In this document: piece by piece, positions 1 through 8,785 of the stretch | How the letters are laid out: each line of letters begins with the position of its first letter | Numbering within the stretch: position 1 is the stretch's first letter | From: CAWBUW01 sp963792075 | GTDB taxonomy: Bacteria > Chloroflexota > Anaerolineae > Anaerolineales > UBA4823 | Direction of reading: 5' to 3' | Assembly (NCBI GenBank): GCA_963792075.1 | Contig: CAWBUW010000009.1 | Location: 62,001-126,000 of the forward strand | Length of the DNA: 64,000 bases | Made by a program: the position numbers and the translations under genes | The notes under the pieces: model-generated | Database searches by the model: none | What the model was told of the DNA's origin: nothing | Seen by the model: the letters and a program-made list of their open reading frames with translations, nothing else

Positions 1-16
1 ATATCCCAAACATTCG

Positions 17-1780
17 CTACCCGATAGGCAGCCACACGTAGAAAGTGCTCCCAGGGAGCTTCTCTTCGTCGAAACCAGGGCTTTCCACCCAGATCCGCCC
101 GCCGTGGGCCAAAATGATGCCGCGTGCAATCGGCAGCCCCAGGCCCGGCCCCCCGCCCTTGAACTTGGCGATGCCGGAAGAGTGCAGGGACACGCTCCCC
201 GTCTGGTAGAACTTTTCAAAGATCAAGGTTTGGAACTGAGGGTCGATGCCGATCCCGGTATCTTTGATCGAAATTTCTACCCCGGCCGGAAGGTCCTTCT
301 CGGGTTGGGTCATCCGGCCGCTGACGTGGACGGAGCCGCCGTCGGGGGTATATTTGATCGCATTGACGATAAGCTGGTAGAACACTTTTTGCAGCAAGCC
401 AGAGTCCGCCTGGATCACCGGCAACTGCCCAAGCTCCTCCAGCTCCAGGTTGACGTGGCGGTCGGAGGCCGACCGAGCCATCTCACGCTTGACGCTGTTG
501 AGGATCTGCGCCAGCGAAGCGACCGTTGGCACAATCTCTACCGCGTCCACGTCGATCTTGGCTACGTCCAGCATGCTGTTGACCACCACGCTGAGCCGGT
601 CCACCCCATTGACAATGCTTCCCACCACATCCTGCACCTTGGGCTGGTCCTTGACCAGCGTATCCAGGAGCTGGGTATAACCGCGGATCACGGTCAGCGG
701 TGTGCGCAGCTCGTGAGCCGCCACGTCGATGAATTTAGTTTTGCTGTTGTCAATCTGTTCCAGCTTGGTATAGGCCAGGCGCAGCTCCTCGGTGCGCTGC
801 TCGACCAATTCTTCCATATTGTCAGAAAAACGCCGGATGCTGGCGTAAAGCTGCGCATTCTGGACGGCGACTGCAATCTGGTTGCTCAATACTTCCAGGA
901 CGGCAAGATCGTCCGGGCCGAAGTCATCGCGCTGGTCACTTTGGAAATCAATGGCGCCCAATACCAGGGGCCCCACCCGCAGCGGCAGCGCCAGCTCCGA
1001 GGCGGTATCGGGGAGGTCCTCCATCGCCAGGTAATTGGCATCCCGTTGGACGTCCTTGCTCAAATAAGGATCCAGGCTTTGGAAGCAAGACATGACGATG
1101 GACTGAGTTTTTCCCAGCTCCATCACCGTGCCGGGGTCGAACGGGCGGATGCCATCGCGAGATTCATTCGCCTGCAAGACCAGGCCATGCCTGGCTTCGT
1201 CATACAACCACAGCGCAATAAAATAATACTTGAGGTGCGATTGAATCAGGGAGGTCACCTTGTGCAGCATGCGGTCCAGGTCCGTCATCCTGGCAATGGC
1301 CTGCGCCACCTCGTTACTGAGCTCCAGGCGGTTGTTCTGCGCCTGCAGGTCCTTGGTAAGCTGGCGCATTTTCAAGTGGGTTTGCAGCCGGATCAGGACC
1401 TCTTCGTGCTGCACCGGCTTCACCATGTAATCCACCGCGCCCGCTTGCAGCCCTTTGACCTTATAATCCAGGCTCATGACCGCAGTCATAAAGATCACCG
1501 GGATGTCGCGGGTTTTGGGGTCTGTCTTTAGAGCGCGGCAAATATCAATCCCATCCATATCGGGCAAGCGCACATCGAGCAAGATCGCATCCGGCAGGTC
1601 CGCGGATGCCTTCGCCAGGCCGCCCGTCCCCGTAATAGCGCTCACCACATGATACCCTTCCATGCGCAGCGAGATTGCCAGGGGAGCAGAAATATTCTGG
1701 TTATCATCCACAATCAGCACGGTAGCCAGTGGATTGGATGGTTCCGGATGCGGAGCCTGGTTTAAGTCAGAGAGTGCCAT
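17..1780 (-). CDS. Receiver-GAF-histidine kinase hybrid
   Basis: Cytosolic two-component sensor of 587 aa with the receiver domain first: residues about 19-138, acceptor D69 in LLDVRLPDMDG and K121 in VKP. A GAF domain (about 160-312), a short coiled coil, HisKA (H356 in AAHELRTPL) and HATPase_c with DTGIGI and GPGLGLPIA boxes follow. No membrane segment is seen, so the input is probably a phosphorylated receiver plus a small ligand or redox signal at the GAF domain (inference). The start is set at ATG 1780 because the longer open frame upstream only translates the palindrome at 1897-1962. It is divergent from the creatininase-like gene. No output regulator lies beside it, so its partner is unknown. 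Confidence 0.9.
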   Translation of the reverse strand: MALSDLNQAPHPEPSNPLATVLIVDDNQNISAPLAISLRMEGYHVVSAITGTGGLAKASADLPDAILLDVRLPDMDGIDICRALKTDPKTRDIPVIFMTAVMSLDYKVKGLQAGAVDYMVKPVQHEEVLIRLQTHLKMRQLTKDLQAQNNRLELSNEVAQAIARMTDLDRMLHKVTSLIQSHLKYYFIALWLYDEARHGLVLQANESRDGIRPFDPGTVMELGKTQSIVMSCFQSLDPYLSKDVQRDANYLAMEDLPDTASELALPLRVGPLVLGAIDFQSDQRDDFGPDDLAVLEVLSNQIAVAVQNAQLYASIRRFSDNMEELVEQRTEELRLAYTKLEQIDNSKTKFIDVAAHELRTPLTVIRGYTQLLDTLVKDQPKVQDVVGSIVNGVDRLSVVVNSMLDVAKIDVDAVEIVPTVASLAQILNSVKREMARSASDRHVNLELEELGQLPVIQADSGLLQKVFYQLIVNAIKYTPDGGSVHVSGRMTQPEKDLPAGVEISIKDTGIGIDPQFQTLIFEKFYQTGSVSLHSSGIAKFKGGGPGLGLPIARGIILAHGGRIWVESPGFDEEKLPGSTFYVWLPIG

Positions 1781-1821
1781 AGGTTTCTTCAATGCGATTA
1801 TACTCGAAGTATAAGTAAACA

Positions 1822-1846
1822 TCTCAATAAAAGGGGGAAAGTTGGG
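1822..1846. repeat. Solo end of the dispersed palindrome family
   Basis: TCTCAATAAAAGGGGG followed by AAAGTTGGG matches the left boundary of the elements at 3080 and 38768. It lies about 50 nt before the perfect palindrome at 1897-1962 and may be the outer left end of that element, since TTTTGAGA at 1964-1971 could be the matching right end. It lies in the 5' region of the kinase gene. Confidence 0.5.
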
Positions 1847-1896
1847 TGTAAAATTGGTGGATTGGGTGAAACTTTGCCCCACCGGATGCACTAAAA

Positions 1897-1962
1897 TGTT
1901 GATTTTTGGGGTGTGTGTGCGGGCGGCGTACGCCGCCCGCACACACACCCCAAAAATCAACA
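1897..1962. repeat. Perfect 66-nt palindrome, GCGTACGC core (type B)
   Basis: Two 33-nt arms match without error, reading TGTTGATTTTTGGGG, then GTGTGTGCGGGCGGCGT, then the complement. The core GTGCGGGCGGCGTACGCC recurs at 28857-28917 and 56466-56526. It sits between divergent genes and ends about 20 nt before the creatininase-like start, so its flank carries that gene's GAGAGG ribosome site. There is no T-tract on either side. A terminator role is unlikely here; a structured 5' leader or DNA cruciform is possible. Confidence 0.9.
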
Positions 1963-1982
1963 ACTTTTGAGAGGACATTGTC

Positions 1983-2669
1983 ATGCGCATTGAAGATTTG
2001 AACTGGATGGATGTCGAAACCTATTTAAAACAAGACGACCGGCTGATCCTGATCGTCGGCGCTTGCGAACAGCACGCTTACCTCAGCCTGCTGACGGACG
2101 TAAAAATCCCGCTGGCCCTGGCCGATGCCGCCAGCCAGCAGACGGGGGTCCTGGTTGCGCCCCCGCTCAATTTTGGCGCCTCGGCGTATTTCCTGGCCTA
2201 CCCCGGAACACTCAGCCTGCGCATCTCGACGGTGCTGGATGTGGTGGAGGACCTGGTACGCTCGGCCTACCAGCAGGGTTTCCGGCGCATCCTGGTGCTC
2301 AATGGGCACGGCGGGAACGATGGCGCCCGCGCCCGGTTGTACGAGGTCGCCAATGCACTGCCCAACCTGCGCCTGGCCTGGTATGCCTGGTGGACGGCCA
2401 ATTCGACCCTCCAGGTTGCGATCAAACATGGCCTCAAAACGGCACACGCTTCCTGGATGGAGGCTTTCCCCTTCACCACCGTCGGCGAGAACCCGGCGGG
2501 GACCAAGCTGCCGCCTTACGTGCCGGGTTTGCTCAACGCCGCCCAGGCGCGGGATGTGTATGGCGATGGCAATTTCGGGGGGGCCTATATCACCGACACC
2601 GCCATCATGGATGAGATCTTCCAGGCAAACCTGGCAGATGTGCTACAATTATTAAAGTTTGAAAGGTAA
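1983..2669 (+). CDS. Creatininase-family amidohydrolase
   Basis: 228 aa; members of this family are metal-dependent amidohydrolases of small cyclic or linear amides (creatininase, MftE-type). Metal-site residues fit the family: E29 and H31 in GACEQH, D39 in LLTD, H109 in NGHGGN, and H157/E162 in HASWMEAF. The usual HGPHLPL stretch reads HAYLSLL, and the His normally in the segment before the FPGT-like motif (here AYPGT) is absent, so the substrate probably is not creatinine. Start ATG 1983 has GAGAGG 8 nt upstream. Only 6 nt separate it from the RidA gene, so the two are probably co-transcribed in small-molecule nitrogen metabolism (inference). Confidence 0.82.
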   Translation: MRIEDLNWMDVETYLKQDDRLILIVGACEQHAYLSLLTDVKIPLALADAASQQTGVLVAPPLNFGASAYFLAYPGTLSLRISTVLDVVEDLVRSAYQQGFRRILVLNGHGGNDGARARLYEVANALPNLRLAWYAWWTANSTLQVAIKHGLKTAHASWMEAFPFTTVGENPAGTKLPPYVPGLLNAAQARDVYGDGNFGGAYITDTAIMDEIFQANLADVLQLLKFER

Positions 2670-2675
2670 AAAATA

Positions 2676-3062
2676 ATGAAAAAAGAAATTATAACTGCAA
2701 AGAATGCCCCCCAACCCATCGGGCCTTATTCTGTGGGTGTGCAGGCCGGTGGGCTCATCTTCACCGCCGGGCAGGTCGCCATCGATCCGGCCAGCGGCAA
2801 GATCGTCGAAGGGGGCATAGCGGCTGAAACCCGCCAGGTGCTGACCAATGTCCGCGCCATCCTCGAAGCCGCCGGCGCCAGCATGGCGGACGTCGTAAAA
2901 ACCACCGTTTTCTTGCGTGACATGAATGACTTTGCGGCGATGAACGCCGTCTACGCAGAATTCTTCCCTGCCAATCCACCGGCTCGTTCGGCGGTGGCCG
3001 TGCTCGGCCTGCCCAAGAACGTGGCTGTGGAAATCGAGACCATTGCATTAAAACCTTCCTGA
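2676..3062 (+). CDS. ridA: RidA/YjgF enamine-imine deaminase
   Basis: 128 aa, the normal length of the family. RidA hydrolyses reactive enamine/imine intermediates, such as 2-aminoacrylate from PLP enzymes, to keto acids. Key residues are present: Y18 in IGPYSVG, R104 in PPARSAVAV and E119 in VAVEIE; the family forms cytosolic trimers. It follows the creatininase-like gene by 6 nt. A PLP enzyme of the desulfhydrase type is encoded about 7 kb downstream but is not in the same unit. The gene is followed by a palindrome (3080-3160) and not by a U-tract terminator. Confidence 0.92.
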   Translation: MKKEIITAKNAPQPIGPYSVGVQAGGLIFTAGQVAIDPASGKIVEGGIAAETRQVLTNVRAILEAAGASMADVVKTTVFLRDMNDFAAMNAVYAEFFPANPPARSAVAVLGLPKNVAVEIETIALKPS

Positions 3063-3079
3063 GCGGATACCGGGTATCA

Positions 3080-3160
3080 TCTCAATAAAAGGGGGGTGTG
3101 GGGTGTTTTGTGCGTGCTTCGCACGCACAAAACACCCCACTTTCCCGACTTTTTGAAAGG
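3080..3160. repeat. Palindromic element, TCTCAATAAAAGG boundary (type A)
   Basis: The left boundary TCTCAATAAAAGGGGGG leads into a perfect 20-bp stem (3098-3117 with 3121-3140, loop TTC; arm GTGGGGTGTTTTGTGCGTGC). The outer right arm has drifted to CGACTTTTTGAAAG. It lies between two co-directional genes, 17 nt after ridA and 26 nt before the glycosyltransferase. Same family as 33375, 34189 and 38768. Confidence 0.88.
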
Positions 3161-3186
3161 ATCCGATCGAGTTCGACCTTAATCAA

Positions 3187-4203
3187 ATGATCTCTATTAT
3201 TGTCCCTTGCTTTAACGAAGAGAGGACGATTGGCTTACTGTTGGAGGCAATCGCCCAGCAGACCATTCCGCTCGAGCAAATGGAGGTGGTGATCGCAGAC
3301 GGCCTCTCTACCGACCGCACGCGTGAGGTGATCCAGGAATTCCAGCGGGCGCACCCGGCGCTGGCCATCTCCCTGGTGGATAACCCCCGCCGCATCATCC
3401 CCGCAGCCATCAACACAGCCATCCGGCACAGCCGCGGCGAGACCCTCCTGCGCCTGGATGCGCACTGCACGCCCTATCCGGACTACGTGGAGCGCTGCCA
3501 GGCTGCGCTGGAGGCAGGCCGCGGAGCCAACGTAGGGGGCGTTTGGGAGATCCGCCCCTTTGCGGCCCCCGGCGAACCTCCCTCCGCCATGGCACGCAGC
3601 ATTGCCATCGCCGCGGCGCATCCGTTGGGAGTGGGGGACGCCTTCTATCGCTACGCCACGCATGCCCAGGCGGTCGATACGGTTCCCTTCGGCGCATTCC
3701 GGCGCTCGCTGGTGGAGCGCATCGGCGACTTCGATGAAACGCTCCTGACCAACGAGGATTATGAATTCAACGTGCGGGTCAAACAATCCGGCGGGGTTGT
3801 CTGGTTGGACCCGGAAATTCGCTCGGTGTATTTCGCCCGGCCTACGCTTGCATCTTTGATGAAACAGTATTGGCGCTACGGGTTTTGGAAGGCGCAGATG
3901 CTGCGCCGCTATGCACGCACCCTGCGCTGGCGGCAGGCGCTGCCGCCAGCCTTTGTAGCCAGCCTGGTTGTGCTCGGCCTGCTCAGCTTCTGGCTGCCCT
4001 GGGCGCGCCTCCTGCTGCTCCTGCAAATTTCCGCTTACTTTTTGATCTTATTGGCGGTGTCCATTCCCCTGGCCCTGTCAAAAAAGGATTTATATTTATG
4101 CCTGGGATTACCCCTCGCCATTGCAACCATGCACCTCAGTTGGGGCGCGGGGAACCTGGCAGGGTTGTTTAATCCTGGGCGAAAACAAGGAAAACGGGGA
4201 TAA
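3187..4203 (+). CDS. Family 2 glycosyltransferase, membrane-anchored
   Basis: 338 aa. A GT-A fold transferase: SIIVPCFNEE at the N terminus, ADGLSTDRT, and the DXD-type motif as DAH (91-93). A QxxRW-like region in this family reads QYWRYGFWKAQM (about 228-239). Two to three hydrophobic segments near residues 250-320 anchor it to the membrane. It probably adds a sugar to a lipid-linked glycan or exopolysaccharide. It is the first gene of the polysaccharide locus, 8 nt before the sugar-phosphate transferase. The sugar donor cannot be read from sequence. Confidence 0.88.
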   Translation: MISIIVPCFNEERTIGLLLEAIAQQTIPLEQMEVVIADGLSTDRTREVIQEFQRAHPALAISLVDNPRRIIPAAINTAIRHSRGETLLRLDAHCTPYPDYVERCQAALEAGRGANVGGVWEIRPFAAPGEPPSAMARSIAIAAAHPLGVGDAFYRYATHAQAVDTVPFGAFRRSLVERIGDFDETLLTNEDYEFNVRVKQSGGVVWLDPEIRSVYFARPTLASLMKQYWRYGFWKAQMLRRYARTLRWRQALPPAFVASLVVLGLLSFWLPWARLLLLLQISAYFLILLAVSIPLALSKKDLYLCLGLPLAIATMHLSWGAGNLAGLFNPGRKQGKRG

Positions 4204-4211
4204 TAGGGCCT

Positions 4212-4565
4212 ATGTCACCTCTCAAACCGAGCAACAATGTCTCGAGCTGGTTCAAACTTCGCCCAAGCGAGCGGCGCACCCTGGTCATGCTAGGCGATGG
4301 TGTGATGTCCTTCCTGGCGCTTCTCGTATCCCTCTATTACTGGTCGATCAGCGACGCCTGGCTGGATTTCTCGGTCGAATTCATCAAACGCACACCAGCC
4401 TGGTTTTTCTTCCTCCCGGTTTTCTGGCTGCTGCTCTTATCCAGCCTTTACCAGACCTATCGCATCGATCATTTCAACGAGACCCTGCGCGGCATTGTAA
4501 TTGCGGCTTTGATCGGGCTGGGTTTCTACATGATGGTTTACTTTTTAATGCGCCCAAATCACTGA
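4212..4565 (+). CDS. WbaP-type sugar-phosphate transferase, N-terminal piece (frameshifted)
   Basis: 117 aa holding the first three predicted membrane helices (for example LVMLGDGVMSFLALLV and AWFFFLPVFWLLLL) of a polyisoprenyl-phosphate hexose-1-phosphate transferase. The frame ends at TGA 4563-4565, but the -1 frame continues the protein without a gap (APKSLNRRGVAGF). The switch falls at the T5 run near 4548-4552, so one T is apparently missing. Alone this piece would not be catalytic. Confidence 0.75.
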   Translation: MSPLKPSNNVSSWFKLRPSERRTLVMLGDGVMSFLALLVSLYYWSISDAWLDFSVEFIKRTPAWFFFLPVFWLLLLSSLYQTYRIDHFNETLRGIVIAALIGLGFYMMVYFLMRPNH

Positions 4566-5638
4566 ACCGCCGCGGCGTGGCGGGCTTTGTCGCCGCGGCC
4601 GTTTTTTTCACGCTGGTCTGGCGCTTGATCTACATCCGCGTTTTCACTGCCCCGCAGTTCCTGCGCCGTATCCTGGTGGTGGGAGGCGGTGAAACCGGGC
4701 TGATCATTTTACGCATCGTCAGCGAGATGGTCACCCAACCCTTCATCCTGATGGGTGTGATCGATGATGACCCCCAAAAGATTGGTACTTTTATTGAAGG
4801 CTATCCCGTCCTGGCCGGCAGCGAACACATGCTCGACCTGATCAAGGAGCACCAGATCACGGACCTGGTGGTTGCCATTTCCGGCAAGATGCACGGGACC
4901 ATGTTCCAGGCTCTGCTGGATGCCCAGGAGCAGGGCATCGAGATCACGCGCATGCCCGTGGCTTATGAAGAGCTGTTGAGCCGGGTGCCCATCCTTTACC
5001 TGGAAGCAGATTGGATCCTGCGTTCCTTTGTGGACCAGGCCCGTTCCAGCTCTTCCTACGACATTTTCAAACGCCTGATGGACATATTGGGAGGCTTCGT
5101 CGGCCTGTTGATCCTGGTGCCCCTCCTGCCTTTCATCGCCTTTGCCATCGTGATCGACAGCGGCTTCCCTATTTTTTATACCCAGGTGCGGCTGGGGCGC
5201 GGCGGCGTCCCCTACAGAATGATCAAATTCCGCACCATGCGCCAGAACGCCGAGCCGGATGGCAAACCGCAGTGGGCGGAAGAAAGCGATCCGCGCGCCA
5301 CACGCGTCGGGCGTTTCCTGCGCAAAGTCCACCTGGACGAGTTTCCTCAATTCTGGAACGTGCTGCGCGGCGAAATGAGCCTGGTCGGCCCGCGCGCCGA
5401 GCGTCCCGAGCTGGTGGCCTGGTTCCAGGAAAAGGTGCCTTTCTACCGGGCGCGCTTGCTGGTGAAGCCCGGCCTGACGGGCTGGGCCCAGGTAAATCAA
5501 GATTATGCCGCTACGGTAGATGAGACCGTCACAAAGCTGGAGTACGACCTGTTCTATATAAAACGCCGCAGCCTGCCACTCGACATTTCCGTCATCCTGC
5601 GCACCCCCATGATGGTGTTTGGTTTGCGGGGAAGATAA
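4553..5638 (+). CDS. WbaP-type sugar-phosphate transferase, catalytic piece (frameshifted)
   Basis: About 361 aa continuing the gene at 4212. A fourth helix is followed by a CoA-binding-like Rossmann domain (ILVVGGGETGL) and the bacterial sugar transferase domain with FKRLMDILGG, KFRTMR, DEFPQFWNVLRGEMSLVGPR and PGLTGWAQV. The family transfers hexose-1-phosphate from a UDP-sugar to undecaprenyl phosphate, the first membrane step of exopolysaccharide synthesis. It has no good start of its own, so function depends on whether the frameshift is real. It is followed 9 nt later by the CapD-like dehydratase. Confidence 0.82.
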   Translation, partial: PKSLNRRGVAGFVAAAVFFTLVWRLIYIRVFTAPQFLRRILVVGGGETGLIILRIVSEMVTQPFILMGVIDDDPQKIGTFIEGYPVLAGSEHMLDLIKEHQITDLVVAISGKMHGTMFQALLDAQEQGIEITRMPVAYEELLSRVPILYLEADWILRSFVDQARSSSSYDIFKRLMDILGGFVGLLILVPLLPFIAFAIVIDSGFPIFYTQVRLGRGGVPYRMIKFRTMRQNAEPDGKPQWAEESDPRATRVGRFLRKVHLDEFPQFWNVLRGEMSLVGPRAERPELVAWFQEKVPFYRARLLVKPGLTGWAQVNQDYAATVDETVTKLEYDLFYIKRRSLPLDISVILRTPMMVFGLRGR

Positions 5639-5647
5639 GAAGCCGAC

Positions 5648-7534
5648 ATGAAGTTATCCCCTCTGTTACGGAACCGCACCCTCTTCCTGGGTGACCTGTT
5701 CCTGATCGCGGCTTCCGCCCTGGCCAGCTATGTGCTGCGCTTGAACTTCGGCGAGCGGTTGGCGGATTTTATCCCCCAGATCATCAGCATGATCCTGATC
5801 GCCTGGGTGGTCAAGCCACTGGTGTATTACTATTTCGGACTCTACCGCCGAGTGTGGACCTATGCCAGCATCCAGGAACTCAAGCTCATCACCATCGCGG
5901 TGACCTTCGCCTCGATCGGCCTTTTTGTCATTATCACCACGATCCAACTGCTCAAAGTCTTCCATGAATTTTCGCGCGGCGCGGTGGTGATCGACTGGCT
6001 GCTTTCCCTGGTCAGCGTGGGAGGCATCCGTTTCTCCATGCGCGTGCTGGCCGAAAGCCGGGCAGGCGCCCGCAATGCCCTGGCCCGCGCCCGCAGGGTG
6101 CTCATCGTCGGCGCGGGCAGCGCCGGAGCGCTGGTCGCACGGGAAATGCAAAAAAATCCCCAGGTCGGGCTATTGCCGGTATGCTTCGTGGATGACGATC
6201 CGTCCAAGCAGAAACACGAAATCCATGGCGTGCCCGTGACCGGTACCTTGAACGATTTACCGCGTGTGATCGAAACCCGCCGCATCGACGAGGTGATCAT
6301 CGCCATCCCCAGCGCGCCCGGACAGGTCGTGCGCAGGGTGACGGACCTCTGCCGGATCAAAGGCGTTTCCTTCCGCACCATGCCCAGCTTGCACGAGCTG
6401 ATCGGGGGCAAGGTCTCGGTCAGCCGCCTGCGCGACGTGGACATTACCGACCTGCTGCGCCGCGAGCCGGCCCACCTGGATACGACCTTGATCGGCCAAA
6501 CCCTGCAAGGGAGGCGGGTGCTCATTACCGGCGCGGGTGGCTCCATTGGACGTGAGCTGTGCCACCAGGTGGCGCGCTGGGAACCCGCCGAGCTGGTGCT
6601 GCTGGGTCACGGCGAAAACAGCATCTTTGAGAGCCTGCTGGCGCTGGGCGAGGACTTCCCCTCTCTGCCCCTGCACCCGGTCATCGCCGATGTGCGTGAT
6701 TATGAGCGCCTGGCCAAAATCTTTGCCGAACACCAGCCCCAGGTGGTCTTCCACGCTGCGGCGCACAAGCACGTCCCGCTGATGGAGGCCAACGTTCCCG
6801 AAGCGGTGACGAACAATATCCTGGGCACAAGCAACGTGGTACGCGTGGCGCAAGAGGCCGGGGTGGAACGCCTGGTGATGATCTCCACCGACAAAGCGGT
6901 GCGCCCCTCCAGCGTGATGGGCGCCACCAAGCGGATTGCCGAGATGATCGTCCTGGAAGCCGCCCGGAGCTCGGGGCGCGCTTTCTCCGTGGTGCGCTTC
7001 GGCAACGTGCTTGGCAGCCGCGGCTCGATTGTACCCATTTTCAAACGCCAGATCGCGCGCGGCGGACCGGTGACGGTCACCCACCCGGATATGGAGCGCT
7101 ATTTTATGACCATCCCGGAGGCCGTCCACCTGGTGCTGCAAGCAGCAGCCATGGGACAGGGTGGGGAGACCTTTGTGCTCAATATGGGCCGCCAGGTGCG
7201 CATCTTGCAGCTTGTCGAAGACCTGATCCGCCTATCCGGCCTGGAGCCGGGCAAGGATATCGAGATCGTTTACACGGGCATCCGCCCTGGCGAGAAGTTG
7301 AGCGAGGCGCTGTGGTACGAAGGCGCCGATTACCAGCCCACGGCTCACCCGGATATCCTGGCTTTAGCCGGGGAAGAGTCTCTGGCGGGCGTACCTTTGG
7401 AGCAGGCAATCCAGGAACTGTCTGCCCTGGCGCAGCAAAACCAGCCAGAAGCCATCATCAACCGCCTCGACTCACTGCTCCCCGGCGCTTCCGTGGGCAG
7501 CGAGTCCATGCTCGATGTAACCTCAGTGGTCTAA
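5648..7534 (+). CDS. Membrane NDP-sugar 4,6-dehydratase (CapD/WbpM/PglF-like)
   Basis: 628 aa. Four N-terminal membrane helices (to about residue 125), a first Rossmann domain (VLIVGAGSAGALVA) and a second catalytic SDR domain beginning VLITGAGGSIGREL near residue 288. The active-site segment STDKAV...MGATK (about 414-428) has the Met-for-Tyr form typical of the large UDP-GlcNAc 4,6-dehydratases. It would supply a 4-keto-6-deoxy sugar nucleotide for the locus. No aminotransferase follows within the window, so the final sugar is unknown. Confidence 0.92.
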   Translation: MKLSPLLRNRTLFLGDLFLIAASALASYVLRLNFGERLADFIPQIISMILIAWVVKPLVYYYFGLYRRVWTYASIQELKLITIAVTFASIGLFVIITTIQLLKVFHEFSRGAVVIDWLLSLVSVGGIRFSMRVLAESRAGARNALARARRVLIVGAGSAGALVAREMQKNPQVGLLPVCFVDDDPSKQKHEIHGVPVTGTLNDLPRVIETRRIDEVIIAIPSAPGQVVRRVTDLCRIKGVSFRTMPSLHELIGGKVSVSRLRDVDITDLLRREPAHLDTTLIGQTLQGRRVLITGAGGSIGRELCHQVARWEPAELVLLGHGENSIFESLLALGEDFPSLPLHPVIADVRDYERLAKIFAEHQPQVVFHAAAHKHVPLMEANVPEAVTNNILGTSNVVRVAQEAGVERLVMISTDKAVRPSSVMGATKRIAEMIVLEAARSSGRAFSVVRFGNVLGSRGSIVPIFKRQIARGGPVTVTHPDMERYFMTIPEAVHLVLQAAAMGQGGETFVLNMGRQVRILQLVEDLIRLSGLEPGKDIEIVYTGIRPGEKLSEALWYEGADYQPTAHPDILALAGEESLAGVPLEQAIQELSALAQQNQPEAIINRLDSLLPGASVGSESMLDVTSVV

Positions 7535-7538
7535 ACGC

Positions 7539-8594
7539 ATGCCTGTTGTCACTTCCACTGAATGGGGACGCTTCCTGGCGAAATTCCCCGGTCATCATTT
7601 CCTGCAAACGCCTGCCTGGGGCGTTTTGAAAGCCGACTTCGGCTGGCAGCCCACGGCGGTGATCCACGGCGAGATCGGCGCGCAAATCCTGTTCCGCGCC
7701 CTGCCGCTTGGTTTCAGCGTGGCTTATATCGCCAAGGGGCCGGTCTATGATCTTTCCCTGGGGTATCCGCCTGCCTGGGAAGCGTTGTGGGGCGAGATCG
7801 ATCGCCTGTGCCGGGCTCGCAGGGCGGTCTTCTTGAAAGTCGAGCCGGACCTGTGGCAAGAAACAACCCCTTTGCTCGATCCGGCCATCCCCGTCTTCGA
7901 GAAACCCACGCCGGTCTTCCCGGCGGCAGCCCAGCCTCCGCCCGGCTTTTCGATCAGCCCGTCCACCATCCAACCACTGCGCACCCTGGTGGTGGACCTG
8001 AGCGGCAGCGAGGACCAGGTTTTGGGACGCATGAAGCAGAAGACCCGCTATAACGTGCGCCTGGCCCAGCGCAGGGGCATGATCGTACACTCCACCCAGG
8101 ATGTCGATCTCTTTTCCCGGTTGATGGAGATCACCGGCGAACGCGATGCTTTCGGCGTTCATGCGCAGGCTTATTACCAGCGCGCCCTGGATTTGCTGCA
8201 CTGCCAGGCGGAGATCCTGGTGGCGGACCTGGACGGCGAGCCTCTGGCAGCGCTGTTTGCCGTGGCGCAAGGTCCGCGGGCTTATTATCTCTATGGAGCT
8301 TCTTCCAATACGCACCGGGATGCCATGCCCACTTACCTGATCCAATGGGAGGCCATGCGCTGGGCTCGTCAGCAGGGTTGTACAGAATACGATCTGTGGG
8401 GCGTTCCGGACACGGACATGGAAACTTTGGAAGCCGGATTTACCAACCGTTCTACCGGTTTGTGGGGCGTGTACCGTTTCAAGCGCGGCTTCGGGGGGGA
8501 GCTCCGCCGCGGCGCGGGGCCCTGGGACCGGGTGTACAACCGCCCGCTCTACCTGCTCTACCGTGTGTGGGCTGCCCGCCGAGAGGCAGAATAG
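7539..8594 (+). CDS. FemAB-like peptidyltransferase, copy 1
   Basis: 351 aa with the paired GNAT-like fold of the FemX/FemAB family, which moves amino acids from aminoacyl-tRNA to lipid II or other acceptors. The diagnostic stretch MKQKTRYNVRLAQRRGM and the C-terminal box EYDLWGVP...GVYRFKRGFGGE are present. It starts 4 nt after the dehydratase stop. A second paralogue follows at 8786. The pairing suggests addition of two residues in order (inference); FemAB relatives in polysaccharide loci may also modify glycans. Confidence 0.85.
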   Translation: MPVVTSTEWGRFLAKFPGHHFLQTPAWGVLKADFGWQPTAVIHGEIGAQILFRALPLGFSVAYIAKGPVYDLSLGYPPAWEALWGEIDRLCRARRAVFLKVEPDLWQETTPLLDPAIPVFEKPTPVFPAAAQPPPGFSISPSTIQPLRTLVVDLSGSEDQVLGRMKQKTRYNVRLAQRRGMIVHSTQDVDLFSRLMEITGERDAFGVHAQAYYQRALDLLHCQAEILVADLDGEPLAALFAVAQGPRAYYLYGASSNTHRDAMPTYLIQWEAMRWARQQGCTEYDLWGVPDTDMETLEAGFTNRSTGLWGVYRFKRGFGGELRRGAGPWDRVYNRPLYLLYRVWAARREAE

Positions 8595-8627
8595 GTGATA
8601 ACATTACGAACATTCCATCACCCCATA

Positions 8628-8718
8628 CCCTTTCCCCAAGGGAGAAAGGGTGCATTCCCCCAATGGGGGAAGGGTGCATTCCTGTCCCCTCTCCCTTTGG
8701 GAGAGGGCAGGGTGAGGG
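8628..8718. repeat. Cluster of three short hairpins (REP-like)
   Basis: The gap between the two FemAB genes holds CCCTTTC...GAAAGGG (8628-8650), TTCCCCC-AAT-GGGGGAA (8655-8671) and a perfect CCCTCTCCC-TTT-GGGAGAGGG (8687-8707) followed by CAGGGTGAGGG. GGGTGCATTCC is repeated directly between them. The third hairpin resembles a motif widespread in bacterial intergenic DNA (from memory). It is unlike the other palindromes in this window. Confidence 0.7.
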
Positions 8719-8785
8719 CAGTCTTCAGAGCGACCATGGCGAGTTTGAAAAAGCCATACCCTCCTAAACAATTCTGGATCAGCTT

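Noticed and set aside
104..1531. 475-aa open frame on + opposite the first kinase
   Set aside because: Antisense shadow; the kinase on - has all receiver, GAF, HisKA and ATPase motifs.
4545..4566. Programmed -1 frameshift at CTTTTTA in the sugar-phosphate transferase
   Set aside because: The heptamer is only partly slippery, no downstream stimulatory structure is evident, and three other genes show the same -1 break without slippery sites, so a missing base is simpler.
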